Shown here: positions 51,421 through 60,196 of the stretch, in pieces | How positions within the stretch are numbered: position 1 is the first letter of the stretch | Layout: each line of letters opens with the position of its first letter | Program-made: the position numbers and the translations under genes | Notes under the pieces: model-generated | Databases searched by the model: none | The model's input: the letters and a program-made list of their open reading frames with translations, nothing else | Told to the model about the DNA's origin: nothing | From: CANJBX01 sp035556735 | GTDB taxonomy: Bacteria; Pseudomonadota; Alphaproteobacteria; Rhizobiales; Xanthobacteraceae | Direction of reading: 5' to 3' | Assembly: GCA_035556735.1 (NCBI GenBank) | Contig: DATMFF010000015.1 | Span: forward strand, 1 to 64,000 | Length of the DNA stretch: 64,000 nt

Positions 51421-53196
51421 ATGGCTGTCGTTGCGCAGGCGGACGTGAGCGGAGAAAGCGACGTCGCCGCGCGGCGCGCAGCCGGCCTGCCGCGCGGCCT
51501 CGCGGGCCTGCTGTCCGGCACCGCCTTGGGCCGCCGCCTCGGCATGACGGCGCTGTTCCTGTTCCTGGCGTTCCTCACGCTCTATCCGCTGGCGATGCTG
51601 CTCTACGGCAGCCTGCACTCGACGCCGCCCGGCATGGCGGGCGAATTCAACCTCGACGGCTATCGCGAGATCCTCACCCACGAGAACATCATCATCCTCG
51701 TCAACACGATCGGGCTCTCGCTCGCCAAGACCGTTCCCTCGATCGGGCTCGCGGTGCTGCTGGCGTGGATCTGCGCGCGCACCGATACGCCCGCGCGCGG
51801 CACCCTCGAGGTGCTGATCACCCTGCCCTTCTTCATCCCGCCGATCCTCACGGCCATGGCCTGGGGCATGCTCGGCAACAAGCAGGTCGGCGTCATCAAC
51901 ATGGCGTGGCAGTGGATCACCGGCTCCACCTCCTCGCCCATCAACATCTATTCCTACGGCGGCATCGTCTGGCACATGATGCAGTATTCGACGCCGTTCC
52001 TGTTCCTGTTCATCGTCGACGCCTTCCGCGCCATGGACCCCTCGCTCGAGGAATCGAGCCGCATGTGCGGGGCCTCGCGCTGGGCGACGTTCCGGCGCAT
52101 CACCGTGCTGCTGATGCTGCCGGCGATCGTCTCGTCCTTCATGCTCAGCCTGATCCGCGGCATCGAATCGTTCGAATCGCCGCTGTTCTTCGGCACGCCC
52201 GCCGGCATCACCGTCATCACCACCGAGATCTACAACGCCATCAATCACCGCGCGACGCCGGCCTACCAGTACGCCACCGCCCTCTCCTTCGCGATCCTGG
52301 CGCTGATGTTCCTGCTGGTGATCTGGCAGTGGCATCTGCTGCGCGGCCGCACCTTCACCACCGTCACCGGCAAGGGCTACGCCCCCAACATCACCCGGCT
52401 CGGACGCTGGCGCTGGGTCACCTTCGGCTTCTGCATCCTGTTCTTCATCGTCACCGTCGTGCTGCCGGTCGGCCAGCTCGCGGTCGGCTCGGTGTTCCGG
52501 TTCTTCGGCTTCTACTCCTACGACATGCTCACGCTCGAGCATTACGTCGCGGTGTTCCAGAACACGGACGTGTGGCGCGCGGCGCGCAACACCATGCTGC
52601 TCGGCCTCATGGGCGCGTCCGCCACCATGGTGCTCGGCGGGATCGTCGCCTACGTCACCGTGCGCACGCGCTGGCGCGGTCGGCGGCTGATCGACGCGCT
52701 CGCCTGGCTGCCCTGGATGATGCCGGGCATGGTGCTCGGCGTCGGCTTCCTGTGGGCCTTCGCCATGCTGCCGGGGCCGATCCCGATCTACGGCACGATC
52801 TGGGCGCTGCTGCTCGCCTACATGGCGCTCGGCACGCCCATCGCGGTGCGCGTGATGTCGAGCGCCTACCACCAGCTCTCGTTCGATCTCGAGGAGTGCT
52901 CGCGCGTGCACGGCGCGAGCTGGTGGCAGACGCTGTGGCGCATCCTGATCGCGCTCGCCTGGCCGTCCTTCGCGGTCGGCTGGGTGCTGACCTTCTTCGG
53001 CATCATGCGCGAGCTGTCGGCCTCGATCCTGCTCTACTCGGTCGGATCGGAGGTATTGTCGGTCGCGCTGCTCAAGCTGTGGGCCAACGGACAGGCCGAG
53101 CAGGTCAGCGTGATCGGCCTCATGATGATGCTGCTCGTGGTCTTCTTCCGCTGGGTGCAGATCAAGGTGATCAAGGCGCGCATCAGCACGCTGTAA
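51421..53196 (+). CDS. ABC transporter permease, two fused units (iron/thiamine/polyamine-type)
   Basis: A 591-residue inner-membrane protein with about twelve helices built from two permease units, as in FbpB/ThiP-type importers. Each half carries the EAA loop for the ATPase: first MDPSLEESSRMCGASRWATFRRI (in part), second FDLEECSRVHGASWWQTL. I start at the ATG at 51421 (MAVVAQADVSGES). The ATPase follows after 55 bases. No substrate-binding protein gene lies within this cluster, although such importers need one. The cargo is unknown. Confidence 0.93.
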   Translation: MAVVAQADVSGESDVAARRAAGLPRGLAGLLSGTALGRRLGMTALFLFLAFLTLYPLAMLLYGSLHSTPPGMAGEFNLDGYREILTHENIIILVNTIGLSLAKTVPSIGLAVLLAWICARTDTPARGTLEVLITLPFFIPPILTAMAWGMLGNKQVGVINMAWQWITGSTSSPINIYSYGGIVWHMMQYSTPFLFLFIVDAFRAMDPSLEESSRMCGASRWATFRRITVLLMLPAIVSSFMLSLIRGIESFESPLFFGTPAGITVITTEIYNAINHRATPAYQYATALSFAILALMFLLVIWQWHLLRGRTFTTVTGKGYAPNITRLGRWRWVTFGFCILFFIVTVVLPVGQLAVGSVFRFFGFYSYDMLTLEHYVAVFQNTDVWRAARNTMLLGLMGASATMVLGGIVAYVTVRTRWRGRRLIDALAWLPWMMPGMVLGVGFLWAFAMLPGPIPIYGTIWALLLAYMALGTPIAVRVMSSAYHQLSFDLEECSRVHGASWWQTLWRILIALAWPSFAVGWVLTFFGIMRELSASILLYSVGSEVLSVALLKLWANGQAEQVSVIGLMMMLLVVFFRWVQIKVIKARISTL

Positions 53197-53251
53197 GTTT
53201 GCTATAGGAAGCCAGCCTGCGGCCCCCCCGGCCGCCGGCCCGGAGGGTGTC

Positions 53252-54361
53252 ATGGTCGCAGTCCTGGTCGAAGACGTCAGCCGCGCGTTCGGCGACGTCC
53301 TCGCCGTCAACCGGATCAGTCTGAAGGTCGAGCGCGGCGAGTTCGTCACGCTGCTCGGCCCGTCCGGCTGCGGCAAGACGACGACGCTGCGCATGGTCGC
53401 CGGGCTCGAGCAGAATACCGGCGGGCGCATCAGCATCGGCGAGCGCGTGGTGAGCGATCCCGCCGCCGGCATCTTCGTGCCGCCCGACCACCGCCAGCTC
53501 GGCATGGTGTTCCAGTCCTACGCGATCTGGCCGCACATGACCGTGTTCGACAACGTCGCCTATCCGCTGCGCATCCGCCGCCGCCCCAAGGCCGAGATCC
53601 GCGAGCGCGTGATGGCGGCGCTGCGCCTCGTCGAGATGGAGAAATTCGCCGAGCGCCCCGCGCCCGCCCTCTCCGGCGGCCAGCAGCAGCGCGTCGCCAT
53701 CGCGCGCGCGCTCGTGTTCGAGCCGCAGGTGCTGCTGCTCGACGAGCCGCTCTCCAATCTCGACGCGCGCCTGCGCACGCAGATGGGCGACGAGTTCCGC
53801 GCGCTGCAGAAGCGCCTCGGCATCACCAGCCTCTACGTCACCCACGACCAGGAGGAGGCGATGGCGCTCTCCGACCGCGTCGTGGTCATGCAGGGCGGAC
53901 GCATCCTGCAGATCGGCGCGCCCGAGGAGATCTACCAGCGCCCGGCGAGCCGCGCGGTCGCGGCCTTCTTCGGCTCACCCAACCTGCTCGACGCCAGGGT
54001 GACCGGCTGCGAGAGCGAAGCGGACGGGCGCTTCCACCTCACCGTCGAGGGCAAGGGCTGGCAGGGCCACGCCCGCGCCGGCGAGAGGTTCGAGGTCGGC
54101 GCGCCGGTGCTGGTGCTGGTGCGGCCAGAGAACATCCAGATCGGCACGCAGGCCGCGATCAACGGCGCGCAGATGGCGTGGTCGGGCAGGATCGCCACCG
54201 CGATCTTCCGCGGCCCGCGCACCTCGGTCGCGATCGACACCGGCGGTCCGCGCCTCAACGTCGAAGCCCCCGCGCTGCTCAACGCCCGCGTCGGCGACGA
54301 GGTGCGCGTCGCCGTGCCGCCCGGCGGCGCCTGGGCGATCCGCCCCGAGGCGGGGAATTAG
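53252..54361 (+). CDS. ABC transporter ATP-binding protein
   Basis: The 369-residue ATPase for the fused permease. Walker A is GPSGCGKTTTLRM, the signature is ALSGGQQQRVAIARAL, Walker B is VLLLDEPLSNLD and the switch His is in YVTHDQEEAMALS. A C-terminal TOBE-like regulatory domain (about 280-365, VLVRPENIQIG onward) is typical of the iron, spermidine and sulfate importer branch. It ends the amidohydrolase-Rieske-permease-ATPase operon. Confidence 0.95.
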   Translation: MVAVLVEDVSRAFGDVLAVNRISLKVERGEFVTLLGPSGCGKTTTLRMVAGLEQNTGGRISIGERVVSDPAAGIFVPPDHRQLGMVFQSYAIWPHMTVFDNVAYPLRIRRRPKAEIRERVMAALRLVEMEKFAERPAPALSGGQQQRVAIARALVFEPQVLLLDEPLSNLDARLRTQMGDEFRALQKRLGITSLYVTHDQEEAMALSDRVVVMQGGRILQIGAPEEIYQRPASRAVAAFFGSPNLLDARVTGCESEADGRFHLTVEGKGWQGHARAGERFEVGAPVLVLVRPENIQIGTQAAINGAQMAWSGRIATAIFRGPRTSVAIDTGGPRLNVEAPALLNARVGDEVRVAVPPGGAWAIRPEAGN

Positions 54362-54383
54362 AGCGCCGCCAGCACTGAGCCTA

Positions 54384-54482
54384 TCATGCCCGCGCAAGCG
54401 GGCATCCAGTAATCACGCCAGCCGGTTCTCACACGCAATCGCTGCGGCGTACTCGATCATCTGCGTTCGCGGATGATGACAA
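54384..54482. repeat. Solo copy of the GIY-YIG flanking repeat
   Basis: TCATGCCCGCGCAAGCGGGC, then ATCCAGTAATCACG, a divergent middle, GCTGCGGCGTACT, and ATCATCTGCGTTCGCGGATG with ATGACAA. The order matches the right arm at 37765 with no nuclease gene nearby. It lies between the convergent ATPase and SDR genes. Confidence 0.85.
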
Positions 54483-54510
54483 GCGGAGAGGCCTTCCCGC
54501 ACGCCGATCC

Positions 54511-55359
54511 TCACACGTTCGCGCCGTCCTTCACCGCCGCCGTCGAATAATTCCCGCGCGTCATCACCGCCGTGGCGCCGCCGTCGATCGGGATCACCGT
54601 GCCGGTGATGTAGCTGCCGGCGGGCGAGGCCAGCAGCAGCGCCAGCCCTTTGATCTCGTCGGTCTGCGCCAGGCGCCCGAGCGGCACCATGTCGGCGAAC
54701 AGCTTCACCGTCTCGGCATCGCGGTGCAGCCGGCCGCCGCCGATGTTGGTGTAGAACGGGCCCGGCGCGATGGCGTTGACGCGGATGTTGTAGGGCGCGA
54801 GCTCCACCGCCGCCTGCCGCACGATGTTGATCACCGCCGCCTTGGAGGCGATGTAGCCGTAGCCGGTGATCGGCTCGGCGCGGATGCCGGCGATCGAGGC
54901 GGTCGCGACGATGCTGCCCGTGCGGCGCTGCTTCATGTGCGGCACGGCGAAGCGCATCGCCATCAGCGTCGCGGTCATGTTGACGTCGATGGAGCGCTTG
55001 AACGCCTCCACGTCGAAACGGTCGATGGCGCCCTCGGGCGAGACCAGCGTGCCGCGTCCGGCGCTGATGCCGGCATTGGCGAACAGCACATCGAGCCGGC
55101 CGTGGCGCGCCGCCGCGCCGTCGATCGCCGCGCGCAGCGCGTCCGTGTCGGCGACGTCGAGCGTGACCGGCTCGACCGCGCAGCCGGCCGCGGCGAGCCG
55201 CGCCACGTGGCGTTCCAGCTCCTCGCCGTTGAGGTCCGCGAGCACGACCTTGGCCCCGTTCTGCGCCATCACCTCCGCGTAGGCGAGGCCGAGCCCGCTC
55301 GCCGCGCCGGTGACGAAGGCCACGTGCCCCTCGACCTTGAACAGATCAGCCATCTTCAT
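54511..55359 (-). CDS. Short-chain dehydrogenase/reductase, copy 1
   Basis: A 282-residue SDR oxidoreductase starting MKMADLFKVEGHVAFVTGAA. The NAD(P) loop is TGAASGLGLAYAE, followed by ADLNGEEL (Asp suggesting NAD), NAGIS, Ser in TASIAGI and the catalytic YGYIASKAAV with Tyr/Lys. The C-terminus GTVIPIDGGATAV is classical SDR. GGGGAGAG lies upstream of the ATG. It is divergent from another SDR, 65 bases away, which suggests a shared control region. Substrate unknown. Confidence 0.93.
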   Translation of the reverse strand: MKMADLFKVEGHVAFVTGAASGLGLAYAEVMAQNGAKVVLADLNGEELERHVARLAAAGCAVEPVTLDVADTDALRAAIDGAAARHGRLDVLFANAGISAGRGTLVSPEGAIDRFDVEAFKRSIDVNMTATLMAMRFAVPHMKQRRTGSIVATASIAGIRAEPITGYGYIASKAAVINIVRQAAVELAPYNIRVNAIAPGPFYTNIGGGRLHRDAETVKLFADMVPLGRLAQTDEIKGLALLLASPAGSYITGTVIPIDGGATAVMTRGNYSTAAVKDGANV

Positions 55360-55424
55360 GGACGTCTCTCCCCTGTGCCGCGGACTGCTATAAAGCCATT
55401 CGGGCACGACGGGGAGTGGAGCAC

Positions 55425-56309
55425 GTGAAGGACATCAGAGGCAAAACCGCATACGTCTCGGGCGCGGCCTCGGGCATCGGCTTCGGCATCGCATCGGCGC
55501 TGGCGCAGGCCGGCGCCAATGTCGCGATGGTCGACATCCGCGCCGATGCGCTCGCGGATGCGCGCGCGCGGCTGCACAACCTCGGCGGTGAGATCGAGAC
55601 CTACGTGTCCGACGTGTCCGACCCGGCGGTGCTCGGCGAGACCGCGCGCGAGATCGAGCGGCGGTTCGGCCCGCTCCACATCCTGTGCAACAACGCCGGC
55701 GTGTCGATGCTGGGCACGCCGCTCGACGAGATCACGCAGGCCGACTGGGACTGGGTCATCGACGTCAACATCAAGGGCGTGATCAACGGCATCCGCGCCT
55801 TCGTGCCGGCCATGAAGGCGCACGGCGAGGGCGGGCACATCGTCAACACCGCCTCCATCGCCGGCCTGCAGGTCAACCCGAATTTCCGCACCGGCGCCTA
55901 TTCCATGACCAAGTACGCCGTGGTGGCGCTGTCCGAGGCGCTCGAGCAGGAGCTGGCCGGCCACGGCATCGGCGTGTCCGTGCTCTGCCCGGCGGCCGTG
56001 GATACCGGCATCCACCTCTCCGCGCGCAGCCGCCCGGCCCGGCTCGGCGGCCCGTTCGAGCGCAGCGCCGACCATTTCATGGGCGACCTCATCAAGGACG
56101 GCCTGCGCCCCGAGCAGGTCGGCACGCGCGTCGTCGACGCGATCCGGGAGGGCGAGTTCTACATCCTGACGCATTCGAGCCCGCGCGAATGGGTCGAGCG
56201 CCGCTTTGAGCGCATCATGGCGGCCTTCGACCGGGCCGAAGCGTTCGAGCAGGCGCTCGGGATCGAGCCCTGGCGCCTGCGGCCGCCCGCGCCAACCGGC
56301 CGCGATTGA
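55425..56309 (+). CDS. Short-chain dehydrogenase/reductase, copy 2
   Basis: A 294-residue SDR oxidoreductase. The NAD(P) loop is SGAASGIGFGIASAL, followed by VDIRADAL, NNAGVSMLG, Ser in NTASIAGL and catalytic Tyr/Lys in AYSMTKYAVVALSEAL. I prefer the GTG at 55425 (MKDIRGKTAYVSG), which has GGGGAG eight bases upstream; a GTG at 55416 is in frame too. It differs well from its divergent SDR neighbour, so they are not a recent duplicate. It is followed by an orphan TctC-type binding protein. Confidence 0.92.
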   Translation: MKDIRGKTAYVSGAASGIGFGIASALAQAGANVAMVDIRADALADARARLHNLGGEIETYVSDVSDPAVLGETAREIERRFGPLHILCNNAGVSMLGTPLDEITQADWDWVIDVNIKGVINGIRAFVPAMKAHGEGGHIVNTASIAGLQVNPNFRTGAYSMTKYAVVALSEALEQELAGHGIGVSVLCPAAVDTGIHLSARSRPARLGGPFERSADHFMGDLIKDGLRPEQVGTRVVDAIREGEFYILTHSSPREWVERRFERIMAAFDRAEAFEQALGIEPWRLRPPAPTGRD

Positions 56310-56380
56310 CGCGGAACCCCGAGAACGGGCATAGCTGACGGCGGGGTTGCGACAATCGACCGTTGCCGACGGGGGGTCAC

Positions 56381-57358
56381 ATGACGAAACCGCGCATTGG
56401 GCTGGCCGCTTCGATCCTGCTCGCCGCCGTGGCGCTGGCCGCGCCCGCAGCCGCGCAGGAGTATCCCGCGCGCGACATCCGCGTCATCTGCAACTTCACG
56501 CCCGGCTCGGCCTTCGACGTGTTCGTGCGCTTCTATGCCGAGCGCCTGAGCGCGATCACGCGCCAGAACGTCAAGGTCGAGAACCGCACTAAGAATTTCG
56601 GCACTGAGGCGACGCAGACCACCGCCAAGGCCAAGGCCGACGGCTACACCATGCTGATCACGCCGGCGAGCTCCACGCTCGCCGCCGCGGTGCACATGCA
56701 CCGGAAGCTCAAGTGGAACCCGCTCACGGACTTCGCGCCGGTCACGACGATCGCGAAGGCTTCGCACGCGGTGCTGGTCAATCCCAAGTCGCCGATCAAG
56801 ACGCTTGCCGACCTCACCGCCTATGAGAAGACGCGCAAGGACGACGCCGCGTTCGGCGCCAACGTCGACACCAGCCTCGCCGCCGCCGCGCTCTACAACA
56901 AGCTCGCGGGCGCGCAGGCCCTGCGCATCCCCTCGACCTCGGTGCCCACGCTGATCAACGACCTCTATGCCGGCGACGCCGACTACATCGTGCTCGACGT
57001 GCCGTCGGCGGCCGAGGCGGTCAAGGCCGGCAAGCTGCGCGCGCTGGCGGTGACCGGCAAGGCGCGCGCCTCCGCGCTGCCGGACGTGCCGACCATGGAG
57101 GAGGCCGGGCTCAAGGGCTATGGCAGCGTCGAGCGCTGGTGGGCGGTGTTCGTCCCGTCGAAGACCCCGCCCGCCGTCGTCGAGAAGCTCGAGGCCACGT
57201 TCAACCGCATCCTGGAGAGCGAGGAGTCGAAGAAGTTCCTCGCCAACGTCGGCGCCGACGCCATGCCGGGCGACGCCAAGTCGACCCAGACGCTGCTCGC
57301 CAGCGAGGTCAAACGCTGGGGCGACCTCGTCAAGATCGCCGGCATGCAGGCGAAATAG
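56381..57358 (+). CDS. Tripartite tricarboxylate transporter substrate-binding protein (TctC/Bug type)
   Basis: A 325-residue periplasmic binding protein with a signal peptide (LAASILLAAVALAAPAAAQ, cleaved near residue 26). The family start EYPARDIRVICNFTPGSAFD, the block TTAKAKADGYTMLITPASS, and LRALAVTGKARASALPDVPTMEEAG (in part) are hallmarks. It normally feeds the TctA/TctB permease for carboxylates, but neither is here; orphan members are common in this bacterial group. It may work with a permease elsewhere or as a sensor. Confidence 0.93.
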   Translation: MTKPRIGLAASILLAAVALAAPAAAQEYPARDIRVICNFTPGSAFDVFVRFYAERLSAITRQNVKVENRTKNFGTEATQTTAKAKADGYTMLITPASSTLAAAVHMHRKLKWNPLTDFAPVTTIAKASHAVLVNPKSPIKTLADLTAYEKTRKDDAAFGANVDTSLAAAALYNKLAGAQALRIPSTSVPTLINDLYAGDADYIVLDVPSAAEAVKAGKLRALAVTGKARASALPDVPTMEEAGLKGYGSVERWWAVFVPSKTPPAVVEKLEATFNRILESEESKKFLANVGADAMPGDAKSTQTLLASEVKRWGDLVKIAGMQAK

Positions 57359-57407
57359 CGCGCGAAACCCGAAAAGTGTGTAGCGGTTTTCGGACAAGAT
57401 CGCGCGC
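57359..57407. repeat. Family C repeat, copy 1
   Basis: Ends GCGCGCG and CGCGCGC; the inside reads CCCGAAAAGTG then AGCGGTTTTCGGACAAGATC. Palindromic termini around a GAAAAG/TTTTC pair. Confidence 0.8.
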
Positions 57408-57414
57408 AAACAAA

Positions 57415-57459
57415 GCATGATCCCGGAAAGTGGACACCGGTTTCTGGACAAGATCATGC
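57415..57459. repeat. Family C repeat, copy 2
   Basis: Starts GCATGATCCCGGAAAGTGGA and ends GGACAAGATCATGC, with inner ACCGGTTTC. The ends GCATGATC/GATCATGC are perfect complements. Confidence 0.85.
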
Positions 57460-57469
57460 TGCGACGATA

Positions 57470-57542
57470 GCGCGCGATCCCGAAAAGCTTGCCCCCGGAC
57501 TTGATCCGGGGGTGGACGCCGTTTCCCCACAAGATCGCGCGC
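57470..57542. repeat. Family C repeat, copy 3, with inserted hairpin
   Basis: Ends GCGCGCGATC/GATCGCGCGC. The inside holds an extra hairpin CCCCCGGA-cttga-TCCGGGGG type that copies 1 and 2 lack, another nested palindrome. Confidence 0.85.
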
Positions 57543-57694
57543 CTGACAACATCGCGCGCGAGCCGACACCGCGCCGCCGATAAACCACCGGACTTGCCGC
57601 AGTTCCCGCCCGTCATGCGCCGCGACACGATCGCCGCTGCCCGCGCCCGCCGCATCCGCGTATGCTGCGCCACCGAACGCACCGGGGCATCGCG

Positions 57695-58705
57695 ATGGGT
57701 CATCCCGCCGACATCGTCATCGTCTGGCCGTCCGACAAGGAGTTCGTGATCGCGCCGATCGAGCGGGCGCTGCGCGCGCAGGGCCATCGCGTCACGCGCC
57801 ATCGCGAGATCGCCGATGCCGAAGCGGCCGGCGACACGCTGCTCGCCTCCGCCGACCTGCTGCTGCCCTTCCCCGAGTTCCGCTGCACGCGCGCGCTGAT
57901 CGCCAACGCCCCGCACCTGCGCGCCGTGCTCTCGCCCGTCACCGGCATCGACGGCATCGACCTTGCCGCCGCGAGCGCGCACGGCGTGATCGTCGCCAAC
58001 ACGCTGGTGCCCGAGAGCCACGAGAGCATGGCCGAGGCGACGATCCTCTTCATGCTCGCCTGCCTCTACGACCTGCGCGGCTCCGAGCACATCCTGCGCG
58101 CCAACCTGCCGAGCCGCAAACCCGTCGCCACCATGGCCAAGGGCAAGACCGTCGGCCTCGTCGGCTTCGGCCAGATCGCGCGCGCCATCGCGACGCGCCT
58201 CGCCGGCTGGGAGGTGACGCTCCTCGCCTATGCGCCGCGCCTGCGCGAGCCCATGCCCGCGCACGTGGCGCGCGTCGAGCTCGACGACCTGATGCGCGCC
58301 AGCGACGTGGTGATGGTGCTCACCAGCCTGACCGAAGCGACGCGCAACCTGATCGACGCCCGCCGTCTTGCCCTCCTCAAGGACGGCGCGAGCCTCATCA
58401 ACACCGCGCGCGGCCCGATCGTCGACGAGGCGGCGCTGCACCGGCGCGCGGCCGAGGGGCATCTGCGCGCCATCGCGCTCGACGTGTTCACGCAGGAGCC
58501 GCTGCCGGCCGACCATCCGTTCCGCGATCTGCCCAACGCCATCCTCACCGGCCACTGCATCGGCCACACGGTCGACACCATCGCGGCGATGCCGCGCGCG
58601 GCGCTCGACAACGTCGCGCGCGCGCTGCGCGGCGAAGCGCCCTCGTCCGTCAAGAACCCGGACGTGCTGCCGTCCTGGCGCGCGAAGTGGGGCGCGCAGG
58701 CCTGA
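57695..58705 (+). CDS. D-2-hydroxyacid dehydrogenase family protein, copy 2
   Basis: A 336-residue dehydrogenase of the D-isomer 2-hydroxyacid family, only distantly like the gene at 47174. The cofactor loop is VGLVGFGQIARAIATRL (with Ala in place of the usual Gly), and the catalytic set is Arg in NTARGPIVDE, Glu in FTQEPLPADHP and His in TGHCIGHT. The ATG at 57695 (MGHPADIVIVWP) is chosen since the earlier frame adds an Arg-rich stretch. It converges with the liv operon. Substrate unknown. Confidence 0.92.
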   Translation: MGHPADIVIVWPSDKEFVIAPIERALRAQGHRVTRHREIADAEAAGDTLLASADLLLPFPEFRCTRALIANAPHLRAVLSPVTGIDGIDLAAASAHGVIVANTLVPESHESMAEATILFMLACLYDLRGSEHILRANLPSRKPVATMAKGKTVGLVGFGQIARAIATRLAGWEVTLLAYAPRLREPMPAHVARVELDDLMRASDVVMVLTSLTEATRNLIDARRLALLKDGASLINTARGPIVDEAALHRRAAEGHLRAIALDVFTQEPLPADHPFRDLPNAILTGHCIGHTVDTIAAMPRAALDNVARALRGEAPSSVKNPDVLPSWRAKWGAQA

Positions 58706-58739
58706 CGGGCGACGTCCGGGCGAAGATCCGTGTGAAGGA

Positions 58740-59444
58740 CTAGTCCGACACGCTCAGCAGGCGCGCCTGCGCCTCGTGGTCGCCCTTGAGCTGATCGCTC
58801 GGGCCGCGGTGCACGATCTTGCCGCGGTCGATGACGATGCAGTCCTTGGCGAAGGACAGCGCGAGATCGGCCTTCTGCTCGACGAGGATCATCGAGAGGC
58901 CCGTTTCGTCGCGGATCTTGAGCAGCGCCTCGAACAGCGCCTCGATCACGATCGGCGCGAGGCCTTCCAGCGGCTCGTCGAGCAGCAGCACCTTGGGCGC
59001 GCCGCAGAGCGCGCGCGCCACCGCCACCATCTGCTGCTCGCCGCCGGAGAGGCGGTTGCCGGTGTTACGGCGGCGCTCCTTGAGCCGCGGGAACAACTCG
59101 TAGACCTTGTCCAGGCTCCAGCCGCCCGGCAGCACGGACACCGCGAGGTTCTCCTCGACGGTGAGCGAGGGGAACACCTCGCGCTCCTGCGCGACGTAGC
59201 CGAGCCCGAGCCGCGCGCGCTGGTGCACGGGCATGGTCTCGATCTGCCGGTCGCCCAGCCGGACCGTGCCCTTGTGGCGCGTGGTGATGCCCATCAGCGT
59301 GGTGAGCAGCGTGCTCTTGCCGACGCCGTTGCGTCCGAGCACGGCGAGCGTTCCGCCCGGCGCGAGCTCGAACGAGAGCCCGTCCAGCACCACCGTCTCG
59401 CCATAGCCCGCGACGAGACCCTCGACCTTCAGCCCGATGCTCAT
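58740..59444 (-). CDS. livF: Branched-chain amino acid-type ABC transporter ATPase LivF
   Basis: The second ATPase of a liv-type importer, 234 residues. Walker A is GRNGVGKSTLLTT, the signature is RLSGGEQQMVAVARAL, Walker B is VLLLDEPLEGLAP, and the switch region is ILVEQKADLAL, where His is replaced by Gln-Lys, as is normal in LivF. Its ATG overlaps the livG stop by four bases. It is the last gene of the livK-H-M-G-F operon. Confidence 0.95.
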   Translation of the reverse strand: MSIGLKVEGLVAGYGETVVLDGLSFELAPGGTLAVLGRNGVGKSTLLTTLMGITTRHKGTVRLGDRQIETMPVHQRARLGLGYVAQEREVFPSLTVEENLAVSVLPGGWSLDKVYELFPRLKERRRNTGNRLSGGEQQMVAVARALCGAPKVLLLDEPLEGLAPIVIEALFEALLKIRDETGLSMILVEQKADLALSFAKDCIVIDRGKIVHRGPSDQLKGDHEAQARLLSVSD

Positions 59445-60196
59445 ACGACCGTCCGACCCAGATAGACCGCGCGCACCTCGGGATCGGCCGCGATCTTGGC
59501 GGGCTCTCCACGCGTCAGCACGCGGCCTTGCAGCAACACGATGATCTCCTTCGCGAAGCGGAAGATCACCTCCATGTCGTGCTCGATGATGAGAATGGCC
59601 ATGTCCTTGGGCAGCCGCTCGAGCACGTCGTGGATGCGGTGCGCCTCCTCGGAGGGCACGCCCGCGGCCGGCTCGTCGAGCAGCAGCACGCGCGGCTTGA
59701 GCGCGAGCGCGATGGCGATCTCGAGCAGGCGCTGCTGGCCGTAGGGCAGTTCGCGCACCAGCCTGTCGCCGACCTCGCCGACGCCGAGCTCGCGCAGCAG
59801 CGCCTGCGCCTCCTCGACGCAGCGCCGCCATTGCGGCGTGTAGCGCAGCATGCGCCAGGCATAGCCCTCGCGCTCCGCCACCGCGATCGCGACGTTGTCG
59901 CGCGCCTTGTCCTCGCGCAGGAGCGCGTTGATCTGGTGGGTGCGCGCGAGCCCGCGCCGCACGCGCAGCTCGGGCGCCATGCTCTCGATGGCCTCGCCCT
60001 GAAGATGGATCGTCCCGGAGTCCTGCTTGAGGAAGCCGGTGAGCAGGTTGACGAAGGTGGTCTTGCCCGCGCCGTTGGGGCCGATCAGCCCGACGCGCGC
60101 GCCGACGTCGAGATCGACGTCGATCGACTGCGCGACGACGAGGGCGCCGAACGCCTTGTTCAATCCGCGGATGGAAAGGGCCGGTTGCGTCGTCAT
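59441..60196 (-). CDS. livG: Branched-chain amino acid-type ABC transporter ATPase LivG
   Basis: The first ATPase, 251 residues. Walker A is GPNGAGKTTFVNL, followed by the LivG-specific RRGLARTHQINALL. The signature position reads RELPYGQQRLLEIAIAL, and Walker B is VLLLDEPAAGV with IIEHDMEVIF. The C-terminal tail VRAVYLGRTVV matches LivG (V-x-x-AYLG). It overlaps both neighbours by four bases, so translation is coupled along the operon. Confidence 0.95.
   Translation of the reverse strand: MTTQPALSIRGLNKAFGALVVAQSIDVDLDVGARVGLIGPNGAGKTTFVNLLTGFLKQDSGTIHLQGEAIESMAPELRVRRGLARTHQINALLREDKARDNVAIAVAEREGYAWRMLRYTPQWRRCVEEAQALLRELGVGEVGDRLVRELPYGQQRLLEIAIALALKPRVLLLDEPAAGVPSEEAHRIHDVLERLPKDMAILIIEHDMEVIFRFAKEIIVLLQGRVLTRGEPAKIAADPEVRAVYLGRTVV

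Larger units (their letters stand above)
57359..57694. other. 336-base gap with three tandem hairpin repeats
   Basis: The first half holds three family C repeats in a row. The second half (57543-57694) leads to the hydroxyacid dehydrogenase; no gene or clear promoter is seen there. Confidence 0.7.

Noticed and set aside
51394..53505. A 703-codon minus-strand open frame
   Set aside because: Antisense to the ABC permease and the ATPase start; no motif and biased composition.
56159..58567. An 802-codon minus-strand open frame
   Set aside because: It crosses three plus-strand genes (SDR, TctC-type, dehydrogenase) and the hairpin repeats, with no recognisable domain.
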